The position numbers and the translations under genes are program-made. A DNA stretch of 64,000 nucleotides, taken from the NCBI RefSeq assembly GCF_003217775.1, contig NZ_QJVJ01000001.1, positions 682,001 through 746,000 on the forward strand, in the 5' to 3' direction. This DNA is from Paenibacillus flagellatus (GTDB lineage: Bacteria; Bacillota; Bacilli; Paenibacillales; NBRC-103111). Below the pieces are notes generated by a model that was not told the DNA's origin, searched no databases, and saw only the letters and a program-made list of their open reading frames with translations. Each line of letters begins with the position of its first letter. Position 1 is the stretch's first letter. Positions 18,028 through 26,790 of this stretch are shown one piece after another.

Positions 18028-19647
18028 TTATTGGAACGGCTTCAATTGCTTGTCGGCCGTGCGTACGGCGTTGATTTGATCGACGTACGCTTGGAAAATC
18101 TCTCTGCCTTTGTATTTCGTCATCAGCTCTTCGCGGTACTTCGGCCAATTGGAAGCGTCTTTGTCGTCGAACAGGACGACGTTTTGCAGACGGGCCATTT
18201 CCTTGCGGAAGTCGCCGATGTTCATGCCTTGCGGCGGCGCCAGCGCGACCGGCTCGCCCTTATGCTTCGGAATCGCCTCGACGAATTTGAGCACGGCGCG
18301 GTCGCGGTCGGAGACGCGCGGGTCGATGATCTCGAGACCCAATGCGGACGGATCGTCGAAGTTCGTGAAGAACTTCCAGATGTCCAGGAAGCTGCCGTTC
18401 TTCGTGACGTCCGCTTCGTATGCCGCGGGATCGATCGTAATTTTTTTGCCTTCCTTCTTGTAATGCTTGCCTTCAAGACCGTAGTGGGTCATCAGGTAGC
18501 CTTCTTCGCTGGCGAGCCAGTCGAGAATTTCCACGGACCGTTTGATCTTGTCCGGCGATTTCTCGGCAATCGTCTTGGAGAACAGAAACGGACTGGCTCC
18601 GCCGGTCGTGCCTTGCTTCCATCCGTAAGGCTGGTTCGCGAACGGGAAGATCGGCTGCCAATCGGCTTTCGGATCGAGCTGCTTCGCGCGGCTTTGGACG
18701 CTGGACGGCACCGATTCGAGAGCGATGTTTTTGTCCGTCGACCAGATGACGCCGACTTTGCCTTGCGCCGCTTTATCGAAATGCTGCGGCGATTTGTTGA
18801 CGAACCAGTCCGGATCGACGACGCCTTCCTTGATCATGTCCTTGACGTCCTGAAGCACTTGCTGCACCTTCGGGTGAGTCTGCGTTTCCACAAACTCCAG
18901 GTTTTTGTCGTCGATCATGAAGTCGGCGACGAGACCGTTGTTGATCCAAGCCGGGAAGTCAAGTGGCAGCCTGTTGCCCGCCGCTGCGGCCGAAAAACCG
19001 TACGTATCCTTCTTGCCGTTGCCGTCCGGGTCTTCGTTCGTGAACTTGCGCATCGCGTTCATCAGTTCTTCGTACGATTTCGGCGGCTGCAGGCCGAACT
19101 TGTCGAGCCAGTCTTTGCGGATATAGAACGAGCCGTACGTGTTGCGCTGGAACGGCATCAGCGAGCGGGCGTGCTTGATCCCTTTCAGCTGATAGTTTTT
19201 GAGCTCGTCCTCGGTGACCCACTTGAAGTAGTTCGGCATCGTCTCCTTGTTCACGAAGGCGCTCTGGTCCGCAAGCAGACCGTCTACCGCAAACTTCTGG
19301 CTCGCCGCGCCGTTGGACAAAAACATGTCGGGGTGATCGCCGCTCGTCAAAATGACGTTGATCTTGTTGTCGTAATCCGCGCCGAACGGCAAATATTCAA
19401 GCTTCAGGGAGACATTGAATTTCTCTTCGATCGTTTTCTTGACGAAATCTTTGTCCGCCGAAGGCAAATTCGCATTAGGCGGCGAGAAGACGAACCAGCG
19501 CAAATCGAGCTTCTGCTTCGTAGCGGTGCCCGAATTTCCCGTCGTTCCGCCCGCTTCGGGAGTGTTCGTCTCTTCCTTCTTGCCGCAGGCGGTCAACACC
19601 ATCGTGCCCGCGATGACGACAGCCCCCAACACTTTCAACGTTTTCAT
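18028..19647 (-). CDS. Orphan ABC solute-binding lipoprotein (LplA-like)
   Basis: A lipoprotein of 539 residues with signal peptide and lipobox LTAC, then a family 1 solute-binding fold of the large LplA type common in Paenibacillus (GDHPDMFLS, DWLDKFGLQPPKSYEELMNAM, DPDGNGKKDTYGF). It should bind an oligosaccharide at the outer membrane face and deliver it to an ABC permease. No permease or ATPase gene is adjacent. It follows a D-2-hydroxyacid dehydrogenase on the same strand (232-bp gap) and a GntR regulator with a fused binding domain lies two genes upstream. GGAGG is 8 nt before the ATG. Confidence 0.92.
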   Translation of the reverse strand: MKTLKVLGAVVIAGTMVLTACGKKEETNTPEAGGTTGNSGTATKQKLDLRWFVFSPPNANLPSADKDFVKKTIEEKFNVSLKLEYLPFGADYDNKINVILTSGDHPDMFLSNGAASQKFAVDGLLADQSAFVNKETMPNYFKWVTEDELKNYQLKGIKHARSLMPFQRNTYGSFYIRKDWLDKFGLQPPKSYEELMNAMRKFTNEDPDGNGKKDTYGFSAAAAGNRLPLDFPAWINNGLVADFMIDDKNLEFVETQTHPKVQQVLQDVKDMIKEGVVDPDWFVNKSPQHFDKAAQGKVGVIWSTDKNIALESVPSSVQSRAKQLDPKADWQPIFPFANQPYGWKQGTTGGASPFLFSKTIAEKSPDKIKRSVEILDWLASEEGYLMTHYGLEGKHYKKEGKKITIDPAAYEADVTKNGSFLDIWKFFTNFDDPSALGLEIIDPRVSDRDRAVLKFVEAIPKHKGEPVALAPPQGMNIGDFRKEMARLQNVVLFDDKDASNWPKYREELMTKYKGREIFQAYVDQINAVRTADKQLKPFQ

Positions 19648-19829
19648 GGCTTTTTCCTCCGTTCTGCTCCTAACGGCTTCCGGCAATCGCTTCCGCTTTC
19701 CCCGTGATCCCCTTGTCGTTCCATAGGCTACCCGTTCGCTTGCTGCTGTCGGCCGACCACGCCCGTGCTGCCATTCCGGCCCGCCTCACCTCCCGATCGA
19801 TTCTCCCGGTTCGCCCTGCCGACGCTCGC

Positions 19830-19843
19830 GGCAACCGCTTACA
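19830..19843 (-). promoter_or_regulatory. Possible cre (CcpA) site
   Basis: Minus-strand TGTAAGCGGTTGCC matches the catabolite-responsive element consensus except at its last position. It lies upstream of the binding-lipoprotein gene in the gap after the dehydrogenase. Confidence 0.4.
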
Positions 19844-19879
19844 ATACGTTCGCGGCACCTCGGCGACGGACCGGGTTTT

Positions 19880-20872
19880 CTAAGCCAGCACGTGCAGGTT
19901 GCGCAAATCGACTTCCCCTTCGAGCGGCTGGCCGGCGAGAAACCGTCCGACCTCCTCGACGGCGTGACGTCCCATCCGCTGCTTGCCGTTGTTGACGGCT
20001 CCCGCAATGTGAGGGATGAGGATGACGTTGGGCAGCGTCCGGAACGGATGGTCCGCGCTCGGAGGCTCCTGATCGGTGACGTCGATGCAGGCGGTAAATC
20101 GTCCTTTGGCCAGCTCGGCCGCCAAATCGTCCTCGTCGATCAAGCTTCCTCTCGCCGTATTGATCAGCACGGCGTCGTCCTTCATGCGAGAGAACGCCTG
20201 CCGGTTGAACATGCGGTCCGTCTCCGGAATCGAAGGAGCGTGAATCGAGATGACGTCCGACATGTCAAGCAGCTCCGCAAACTCGACCTTGCGGCAGCCG
20301 AGCACGGCCGCCTGCTCCTCGGATACAATCGGATCGTACAACAGGATATCCACCTCGAACTGCCGCAGCAGCCGGATGTAATGCCGACCGGCTTTGCCGG
20401 CGCCGACGACGCCGATCGTAAGGCCGTACAGTTCGCGAATAAGCTCCTTGCCTTCCTCCCACAACCCTTGCCGGGTGCTTTGCGACAGCTGCCACATCCG
20501 CTTGAGCGACGCGATCGTCAGTCCGAGCGCGGTTTCCGCGACCCCGATGCCGAGCGCTTCGTTGGCGCTGCTGACCCGGATGCCCCGGTCGATCAGCTCC
20601 GGCGTCACCACGTATTTCACCGTACCGGCCGCATGCGCGACCAGCTTCAGCCGGCTCGCCTCGCGTAACACTTCGGCGTCGAACGCGGGACAGCCCCAGG
20701 ACGTAATGGCGATGTCCGCATCGCGAATCATTTCGGCGACCCGCTCCTTCGACGGTTTGCCGGGCGACGAGTTGACGATGAGCTCCCCGAATTGGCGCAG
20801 CCGGTCCAAATGCTTCGCGGTAAAAATCCCTTGCCAAATATCGGAGCCGGGTATCAAAGCGATTCGTTTCAT
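19880..20872 (-). CDS. D-isomer-specific 2-hydroxyacid dehydrogenase
   Basis: An NAD(P)-dependent dehydrogenase of 330 residues. The nucleotide site is GVVGAGKAGRHYIRLL, and the catalytic Arg (NTARGSLID), Glu (DQEPP) and His (PHIAG) are all present. Members reduce 2-keto acids or oxidise D-2-hydroxyacids; the substrate cannot be told. The ribosome site is weak (CAGGGA). A strong promoter with an operator-like repeat lies immediately upstream, and the GntR/binding-domain fusion regulator is the next gene, so this enzyme is a likely target. The context suggests a role in catabolism of an imported sugar acid. Confidence 0.9.
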   Translation of the reverse strand: MKRIALIPGSDIWQGIFTAKHLDRLRQFGELIVNSSPGKPSKERVAEMIRDADIAITSWGCPAFDAEVLREASRLKLVAHAAGTVKYVVTPELIDRGIRVSSANEALGIGVAETALGLTIASLKRMWQLSQSTRQGLWEEGKELIRELYGLTIGVVGAGKAGRHYIRLLRQFEVDILLYDPIVSEEQAAVLGCRKVEFAELLDMSDVISIHAPSIPETDRMFNRQAFSRMKDDAVLINTARGSLIDEDDLAAELAKGRFTACIDVTDQEPPSADHPFRTLPNVILIPHIAGAVNNGKQRMGRHAVEEVGRFLAGQPLEGEVDLRNLHVLA

Positions 20873-20901
20873 GTTGTCCCTGCTTTCTGTTACCTTCGGT
20901 T

Positions 20902-21019
20902 AACTCATAAGTAACTCTAATTCATTTTCATAATAGCGAATGTAAGCGGTTTTTGTCAACAGAAAACCGTTTTCACATCCATTTATTAACTTTTATCTGA
21001 CTCATAAAATTCATTTTGG
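20902..21019 (-). promoter_or_regulatory. Promoter of the dehydrogenase gene bracketed by repeated sites
   Basis: Minus-strand TTGACA (20959-20954), 18-bp spacer, TATTAT (20935-20930). ACTCATAA followed by TTCATTTT occurs at 20903-20928, over the transcript start, and again in the same orientation at 21000-21017, upstream of the -35. A GTTAACT..AGTAAC inverted repeat overlaps the first. These are candidate operators for the adjacent GntR-type regulator. Confidence 0.6.
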
Positions 21020-21094
21020 TAGTTACGGCCGATTTCGTCCGTCGCCCCCCTCTCCCCTAAGATCCCCGGCACCCGCGCCGAACGGGAGAATAAC

Positions 21095-21127
21095 AAAAAA
21101 AGCCGGCCCCCGTTAGGGAGACCGGCT
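21095..21127 (-). terminator. Terminator of the GntR/solute-binding fusion gene
   Basis: AAGCCGG (21100-21106) pairs with CCGGCTT (21121-21127), with a further GGTCTCCC/GGGGGCC-like inner part. The A-tract 21094-21100 gives the U-run on the minus strand. Confidence 0.85.
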
Positions 21128-22530
21128 TACGCGTCGGACGCTGCGTCGCGCCGCCGTTGTCGAATCTCGTTCAATACGTTCTCGATATTGGAGCAAACCG
21201 TCCGCTCCGACTCGAGCCCGGCCCAAAACAGCTTCAGCTCGTTCATAATGGCCGGCAGCATGTCCATCGTCACGTTCAAATCCGTATGCAGCCGGTACGT
21301 CGGCACGATATCCCGGTGCATCGGGTAGCGCAGCGGACGGAACATCGCCTCCTCGCCGATCCATTCGGCGGCGGGCTTCGACGCCGGAATGCTCAGCGTG
21401 CGCTGACGGATGTCGAGCTGGGACCGGTACGAGGCGATGAAGTCGACGAACGTTTGCGCTGCCTCCTTCTGCTCGGACTTCGCGTTGATGCCGAGCCCGA
21501 TGGCGAGAAGAAGCGTCTTCGGACTGTCGTTGGAAGGGAGCGGCGCGATGTCGTAGTCGAATTCGGCTTTTTTCAACGCGTTCAAACCGAAGTACGTCGT
21601 CAAAATCATCGAAACCTTCTCCTGCACAAACAGCTTCTCCGCATCCGCTTCCTCGTAAAACAGCGGCGTACCGCTCTGTCCCAGCACGACGTCGCGGCAC
21701 AGCCGGAACGCGTCCATCCACGGCGTGCCGGCGATGCGCACCGGCTCCTCCTCCGGCGGCAGCTTCATGCCGCTTTGCAGCAAAAACACCGGCCACCGGT
21801 TGAGCGACAGCGGGAAGAAGTAAAACCCGTACCGTTCGTTCGGAACGGCCAGCCGCTCCGACGCCTGCCGCAGCTCGTCCCACGTCCAGCCGCTGTCCGG
21901 CTCGAGCAAGCCTTTCTGCCGGAAATGATCGCGGTTGTAGCACAGGACGACCGGCGAGAAGATAAACGGCTGGACGTACAGCCGCCCTTCGAAGGTAAAC
22001 GCTTTGTTCAGAAACGGATACGTATCGCCGTTCGGTTGGCGCTCTTCGAGCAGATGGAGGCAGCCGGCTTCGATCATCTGGCGATAGTTCGCCACGTTCA
22101 CCGTCACGACGTCCATAATGCCCGCTTCGAGCGCCTGACGCATGCTGACGAAATGATCGAAGATGATCGTCTCGACGCGAATGCGGGGGTACTGCTTATG
22201 AAACATCGACACCAGCGTGCCGAGATCGGCCTCCTCGATCGTCGTCCGGTAGCAGCCGAACCGGATCGTAATCGAATTGTCGTCCGATACGCCGGCGATC
22301 CGATTGCCCACCTTCGGGATTTTCTCGATCAGCCCTTCGGAGACGAGCACGTCCAAGCATTGGCGGACCGACTTGTTGCTGATGCTGAACAGCTTGCCGA
22401 GCTCCCGTTCGGACGGCAGGAAATCGCCGACCTTTCTTTTCCCCGATATGACCTCGTCGCGGATCGACCGGATCATCTCGTCCATCCGCTTCGACAGCGA
22501 CGCCCGGCTCGGTCTGTTCGCCATGTCCAT
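21127..22530 (-). CDS. GntR-type regulator fused to an ABC solute-binding domain (copy 1)
   Basis: A 467-residue protein without signal peptide or membrane segment. Residues about 10-75 form a GntR winged helix (IRDEVISGKRKVGDFLPSER, LFSISNKSVRQCLDVLVSEGL). From about 85 to the end it carries a family 1 extracellular solute-binding fold (VSMFHKQYPRIRVETI, FIFSPVVLCYNRDHF, PKTLLLAIGLGINAKSEQKEAAQTFVDFI). The binding fold must work in the cytoplasm as a ligand sensor. AAAGG lies before ATG codons at 22530 and 22524; either may be used. A closely similar fusion is at 32753-34168, and both neighbour an orphan binding lipoprotein. The effector is unknown. Confidence 0.88.
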   Translation of the reverse strand: MDMANRPSRASLSKRMDEMIRSIRDEVISGKRKVGDFLPSERELGKLFSISNKSVRQCLDVLVSEGLIEKIPKVGNRIAGVSDDNSITIRFGCYRTTIEEADLGTLVSMFHKQYPRIRVETIIFDHFVSMRQALEAGIMDVVTVNVANYRQMIEAGCLHLLEERQPNGDTYPFLNKAFTFEGRLYVQPFIFSPVVLCYNRDHFRQKGLLEPDSGWTWDELRQASERLAVPNERYGFYFFPLSLNRWPVFLLQSGMKLPPEEEPVRIAGTPWMDAFRLCRDVVLGQSGTPLFYEEADAEKLFVQEKVSMILTTYFGLNALKKAEFDYDIAPLPSNDSPKTLLLAIGLGINAKSEQKEAAQTFVDFIASYRSQLDIRQRTLSIPASKPAAEWIGEEAMFRPLRYPMHRDIVPTYRLHTDLNVTMDMLPAIMNELKLFWAGLESERTVCSNIENVLNEIRQRRRDAASDA

Positions 22531-22631
22531 TCTACCTTTCCGGCCGTGCGGACACGGCTCCAAGAATAAGGGTCCCCCTCGGACGGGCGGTCCGTTACGG
22601 GCTCGCTCCGACCTTCGGGGGACCTTGTCGT

Positions 22632-23990
22632 TCAGGCGCTGCCCAATTGGCGCTGCGCGATAATTTTCTCCTTCAGCTTCTGCAGCTGGTATCGCTCTTC
22701 CTCATACAGGAGCGGGGCGGGCTTGGCGAAATAAAACCCTTGTCCCATCCGCACCCGATGCTCGAACAGCACGTTCGCCTCCTCGGGACGCTCGACGCCT
22801 TCGGCGATGACCTGGCAATTGATATGCTCGGCCATGAACAGAATCGTCCGAAGCATCACCTGCTTCGACGTGATCCGGTCGATATCCCGGATGAGCGACC
22901 GGTCGATCTTCACCATATCGGGGCCGATCTCGGAAATCGAATGGAGGCTCGCGAAGCCTGAGCCGGCGTCGTCGACGGCGAAGCGGAAGCCGAGCGAACG
23001 GTACTCCCGCAAAATATCGGACAGGTGGGCGTAATTGTCGATGCGGTGCCGCTCCGTAATTTCCAGGACCACTTGTCCCGGCTCCGTCTGCGGAAACTGC
23101 TCCATCGTCTGGCGCAGCACTTCGAGAAACGACCGCTGGGCGAGCGAGACGGCCGTCACGTTCAAAAACACCGTCTCCTTCAGACCGCGGCGCTCCATTT
23201 CCCGGAACGCTTTTTTGAACACGAGCATCTCGAGCTTAGCGAGAAGATCGGCTTGATACGCATACTCGAACAGCTCGTCGGGGAAATGAAACGGCGTGTT
23301 CTGGGGACCGCGCGTCAAAAACTCCCAGCCGGATACTTCCCCGGTTTCGAGGTTCATGATCGGCTGCGCCAGCACGCGAATATCTTCCTCGCGGATCAAA
23401 TCGAGGAGCCGCAAATGCGCGGAGCAAAAATCGGGCGGGAGCCGCCGGTGCGCGACCGACGCCGCGTACTGGGCGGCGCTGCGGATCGCCGTCGTCGTAT
23501 CGGCGATGTCCGGGGAGATGAAGCTGCAGCCGACGACGAACCGGAACGGCGCGCTCCACGTCGCTTCGTATACCGCGGCGAGGCGCCGCTCCAGCTCGAG
23601 CCGCAGCTGTTGGGACATTTTATGGATAACGTCGTAATCGAGCAATTCGTTCGTCGATAAAAACAACACGTATTCGTCGTGGTCATGCTTCGCCCCGATA
23701 ATGTCGGATTCGCGGAAAAACTGCGGAAGCACGGCGACGATGGCGCTTCGGATCGATTGCTCCAAACGGCGGAGGCAATCGGCCGGATACGTTTCCGTCA
23801 TGGGCAGCGCCCCTTCGAGCTTGAGCAGCAGGACGGCGCATTTGTTCCCGTTCCGGCGGGACTGGTCGACAAGGGACAATACCGGATCGCGCAGCGTAAA
23901 GGACGGGGGGAAATATTTCAGCATTCGATCGGGAAGCGGCAGGCTGAATACGGTTTTCAGATGCTGCTTGATGTTTTGCACGAGAGTCAT
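22632..23990 (-). CDS. Degenerate GGDEF plus EAL-domain protein
   Basis: A soluble 452-residue protein. Residues about 50-200 resemble a GGDEF domain whose signature is lost (AKHDHDEYVLFLS in place of GGDEF). Residues about 215-440 form an EAL domain, with Glu in the first motif kept but reading EFL (GWEFLTRGP), followed by FLNVTA, LEITERHRI, FAVDDAGSGFASL, VKIDRSLI and AEGVERPEE. The metal and catalytic positions therefore look largely intact, so it may hydrolyse cyclic di-GMP or bind it. No signal-sensing or membrane domain. GGGGGA lies 6 nt before the ATG. No operon partner is evident. Confidence 0.88.
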   Translation of the reverse strand: MTLVQNIKQHLKTVFSLPLPDRMLKYFPPSFTLRDPVLSLVDQSRRNGNKCAVLLLKLEGALPMTETYPADCLRRLEQSIRSAIVAVLPQFFRESDIIGAKHDHDEYVLFLSTNELLDYDVIHKMSQQLRLELERRLAAVYEATWSAPFRFVVGCSFISPDIADTTTAIRSAAQYAASVAHRRLPPDFCSAHLRLLDLIREEDIRVLAQPIMNLETGEVSGWEFLTRGPQNTPFHFPDELFEYAYQADLLAKLEMLVFKKAFREMERRGLKETVFLNVTAVSLAQRSFLEVLRQTMEQFPQTEPGQVVLEITERHRIDNYAHLSDILREYRSLGFRFAVDDAGSGFASLHSISEIGPDMVKIDRSLIRDIDRITSKQVMLRTILFMAEHINCQVIAEGVERPEEANVLFEHRVRMGQGFYFAKPAPLLYEEERYQLQKLKEKIIAQRQLGSA

Positions 23991-24244
23991 AGAGGTCCCC
24001 CAAAAAGTTGTTCGCCTGCGTAGGTTCCGGTCGAATCTTGTATCCAACACTGCTATATTATCACAATTTTCCTGCGAAATACAGTAGCGGCGCCGCTTGT
24101 CGGCGACGGGAGCAAAAGCGGAAGCGGGCGAAATCCAGTTCCGGCACGGCCAAGAGAGCACGCGCCCGACCCGAACGCGCCGGCAACGCGGGAAGCCCCT
24201 TTCCGGACGAAAGGGGCTTCCCGCGAGCCGCTGCCGCCGACCGC

Positions 24245-25399
24245 TTAGGCGAGCTCGGCCTGCGCCGCGTCGAACGCGTTCGACAAGTCGGCGATCAGGT
24301 CGTCGACGTGCTCGATGCCGACGGAGAAGCGCAGCAGCCGGTCGTCGACGCCGACCTGCCGGCGGATGTCTTCGGGAATATCGGCGTGCGTCTGCACCGC
24401 CGGATACGTCATGAGCGATTCGACGCCGCCCAAGCTTTCCGCGAAGGCGATCAGCCGGATGTGGCGCAAAATCGGCTCGATCGTGCGGGCGTCCTTCATG
24501 CGGAACGAGAATATGCCCGTGTTGCCCGACGATTGGCGGCTCTGGATATCGTGGCCCGGATGGCCGGGCAGCGCCGGGTAAAACACCTGCTCGACCATCG
24601 GATGCCCGAGCAAAAACTGCGCGATGGCCGTCGCGTTGGCTTGATGCCGTTCCATCCGCAGCGCCAGCGTCTTCATGCCGCGCATGAGCAGCCACGAATC
24701 CTGCGGGTTGAGCACGGCGCCGATCGAATTGTGCAGAAACGCCATCTGCTCGGACAGCTCCTTGCCCTTCGTGACGATGAGACCGGCCAGCACGTCGTTA
24801 TGGCCGCCCAAATATTTCGTCGCGCTATGGACGACGATGTCGGCCCCGAGCTCGATCGGGCGTTGAAAAAACGGCGTAAGCAGCGTATTGTCGACGATCG
24901 CGACGTAGCCCTTCGCCTTCGCCCAGCCGCATACTTTCTCCAGATCGGTAATCATCATGAGCGGGTTCGTCGGCGTCTCGACGACGATCGCTTTCGTATT
25001 CGGACGGCTGGCGCTCTCGAGGGCGTCCATGTCGTTCGTATCGACGTAAGTCGCCGTCACGCCGAAGCGGGACATGATCTTCTCGATCAGCCGGTATGTA
25101 CCGCCGTACAGGTCCAGCGAGACGAGCAGATGATCGCCCTGGCCGAACAGCGCGAAAACGGTTTGCAGCGCGGCCATCCCGGTGCTGCAGGCGAAGCCGG
25201 CGTCGCCCGATTCGAGCTCCGCGATCGCCTGCTCGAGTACGGCGCGCGTCGGGTTTTTCGTACGCGAGTAGTCGAAGCCGGTGCTTTGTCCGAGCCGCGG
25301 ATGGCGGAACGCGGTCGCTTGGTAGATCGGGAAACTGACGGCGCCCGTGACCGGCTCCGATTGGGAGCCGATTTGCGCCAAACGGCTTTCGATTTTCAT
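24245..25399 (-). CDS. metI: Cystathionine gamma-synthase / O-acetylhomoserine sulfhydrylase
   Basis: A PLP enzyme of 384 residues in the Cys/Met metabolism family. Markers are FDYSRTKNPTR, the PLP-binding Asp in AIVDNT and the Schiff-base Lys in VVHSATKYLGGHND. It joins O-acetylhomoserine to cysteine (or sulfide) on the way to methionine. GAGGAGG lies 9 nt before the ATG. It follows metA on the same strand, so it should use the acetylhomoserine MetA makes. The 212-bp gap between them holds a repeat element rather than a second SAM riboswitch. Confidence 0.93.
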   Translation of the reverse strand: MKIESRLAQIGSQSEPVTGAVSFPIYQATAFRHPRLGQSTGFDYSRTKNPTRAVLEQAIAELESGDAGFACSTGMAALQTVFALFGQGDHLLVSLDLYGGTYRLIEKIMSRFGVTATYVDTNDMDALESASRPNTKAIVVETPTNPLMMITDLEKVCGWAKAKGYVAIVDNTLLTPFFQRPIELGADIVVHSATKYLGGHNDVLAGLIVTKGKELSEQMAFLHNSIGAVLNPQDSWLLMRGMKTLALRMERHQANATAIAQFLLGHPMVEQVFYPALPGHPGHDIQSRQSSGNTGIFSFRMKDARTIEPILRHIRLIAFAESLGGVESLMTYPAVQTHADIPEDIRRQVGVDDRLLRFSVGIEHVDDLIADLSNAFDAAQAELA

Positions 25400-25488
25400 A
25401 GTGTGACAATCCTCCTCGGGATAATAGGGTTTATGTCAAAAAGGAGCCGCACGGAGGCGGCCGGAGCCGGGCATGGTGCGGGAGAAGC

Positions 25489-25560
25489 GTACGAATGTAC
25501 CTTATTGGGCGCGCGGCCCGCCTGTTTCGGCGAAATGACGTACATTCGTACCTTATCCGG
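25489..25560. repeat. Paired-palindrome intergenic repeat (single element)
   Basis: GTACGAATGTAC (25489-25500) and GTACATTCGTAC (25540-25551) are 12-bp near-palindromes 51 bp apart, each followed by CTTATT or CTTATC. The segment TTTCGGCGAAATGACGTAC before the second matches TTTCGGCCAAATAAGGTAC in the array at 62.0 kb. Same family, one copy. Confidence 0.8.
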
Positions 25561-25611
25561 GCCATGTATGCGATACAGCCTGCCGGGGCACGGGGAGCCG
25601 GGCGGGACCGC

Positions 25612-26574
25612 TCACAGCCCCGCTCCGTACGTCAGCCACTCCTCGTTCTCGCGCTTTTCGTTTCGTGCGGCGGGGTCGAACGGCGTCTCCTGGTAGACGT
25701 AATAGTTGAGCCAGTTGGAGAACAGCAGGTTCGCATGCGCTCTCCACGTGACGAGCGGCGGCCGGGTCGGGTCGTTATTCGGGAAATAGTTGCGCGGCAC
25801 GTCGATCTCGAGACCTTTGGCCACGTCGCGGTCGTACTCCCATTTTAACGTACACGAATCGTATTCGGAATGGCCGGTTACGAAAATATGCTTGCCGTCC
25901 TTCGTCGCGACCAGGTATACGCCGGCTTCCTCGGACTCGGACAAAATTTCCAGCTCGGGCACCTTCTCGATATCTTCCTTGCGCACTTCCGTATGGCGCG
26001 ACTGCGGCACGAAGAACACCTCGTCGAACCCGCGCAGCAGCTTCACGTGCTTCGCCGTCGTCGTATGCGGGAAGACGCCGAAAATTTTGCTCTCGACCGG
26101 ATATTTCGGCACGCCGAAATGATGGTACAGACCGGCCTGCGACGCCCAGCAAATATACATCGTCGACGTGACGTTCGTCTTCGTCCAATCCATGATCTGC
26201 TGCAGCTCGGACCAATAGTTCACGTCCTCGAACTCCATCTGCTCCACCGGCGCGCCGGTAATGATCATGCCGTCGAAGTAATCGTCCTTCACGTCCTCGA
26301 ACGTTTTGTAGAACGTATTCAGATGCTCGGCGCTCGTATTTTTGGACGTATGCGATTTCGGGTGAAGCAGCACGAATTCGACTTGCAGCGGCGTGTTGCC
26401 GATCAGGCGCAAAATTTGCGTTTCCGTCGTTTCCTTCGTCGGCATCAGGTTCAGTATCGCTATTTTCAGAGGACGAATATCTTGGTGGAACGCCACCGTT
26501 TCGTCCATCACGAATATGTTCTCCTCGATGAGCACTTCTTTTGCAGGCAAATGGTCCGGTACTTTGATCGGCAT
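25612..26574 (-). CDS. metA: Homoserine O-acetyltransferase (MetA type)
   Basis: A 320-residue MetA-family enzyme. The catalytic Cys is in [12 protein letters not shown], His in VTGHSEYD and the adjacent Glu in [10 protein letters not shown]. The acyl-donor residue aligned with E. coli position 111 is Glu ([13 protein letters not shown]), the state known to favour acetyl-CoA rather than succinyl-CoA, so the product is O-acetyl-L-homoserine. The start at 26574 has GAGGAG 8 nt upstream. Controlled by the SAM-I riboswitch directly upstream; metI follows. Confidence 0.96.
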   Translation of the reverse strand: MPIKVPDHLPAKEVLIEENIFVMDETVAFHQDIRPLKIAILNLMPTKETTETQILRLIGNTPLQVEFVLLHPKSHTSKNTSAEHLNTFYKTFEDVKDDYFDGMIITGAPVEQMEFEDVNYWSELQQIMDWTKTNVTSTMYICWASQAGLYHHFGVPKYPVESKIFGVFPHTTTAKHVKLLRGFDEVFFVPQSRHTEVRKEDIEKVPELEILSESEEAGVYLVATKDGKHIFVTGHSEYDSCTLKWEYDRDVAKGLEIDVPRNYFPNNDPTRPPLVTWRAHANLLFSNWLNYYVYQETPFDPAARNEKRENEEWLTYGAGL

Positions 26575-26599
26575 CTCGATCACTCCTCGTCGAAAAATT

Positions 26600-26786
26600 A
26601 AAAGGCCTTTCTCCGGAACAGGAGAAAGGCCACCGCTTCGCGCTCGCATGTCCTCTCTCATCTCCCAGAAACGGTTGTTGCTCGTTCCCGCAAGAATTAG
26701 CACCGTGCACTTCCGTCATAAAACGGAACTGTCGGTTGCCGGGCTTCATAGGGCTAGTCCCTCCACCTACTCTTGATAAGAGTTTC
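26600..26786 (-). ncRNA. SAM-I (S-box) riboswitch before metA
   Basis: Minus-strand leader with the S-box core: CTTATCAAGAGTAGGTGGAG, GGACTAGCCC, ATGAAGCCCGGCAACC and the helix around GGTGCTAATTCTTGC. The expression platform is a terminator, GGCCTTTCTCC (26604-26614) pairing with GGAGAAAGGCC (26621-26631), followed by U. High S-adenosylmethionine should stop transcription before metA. Confidence 0.96.
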
Positions 26787-26790
26787 AAAG

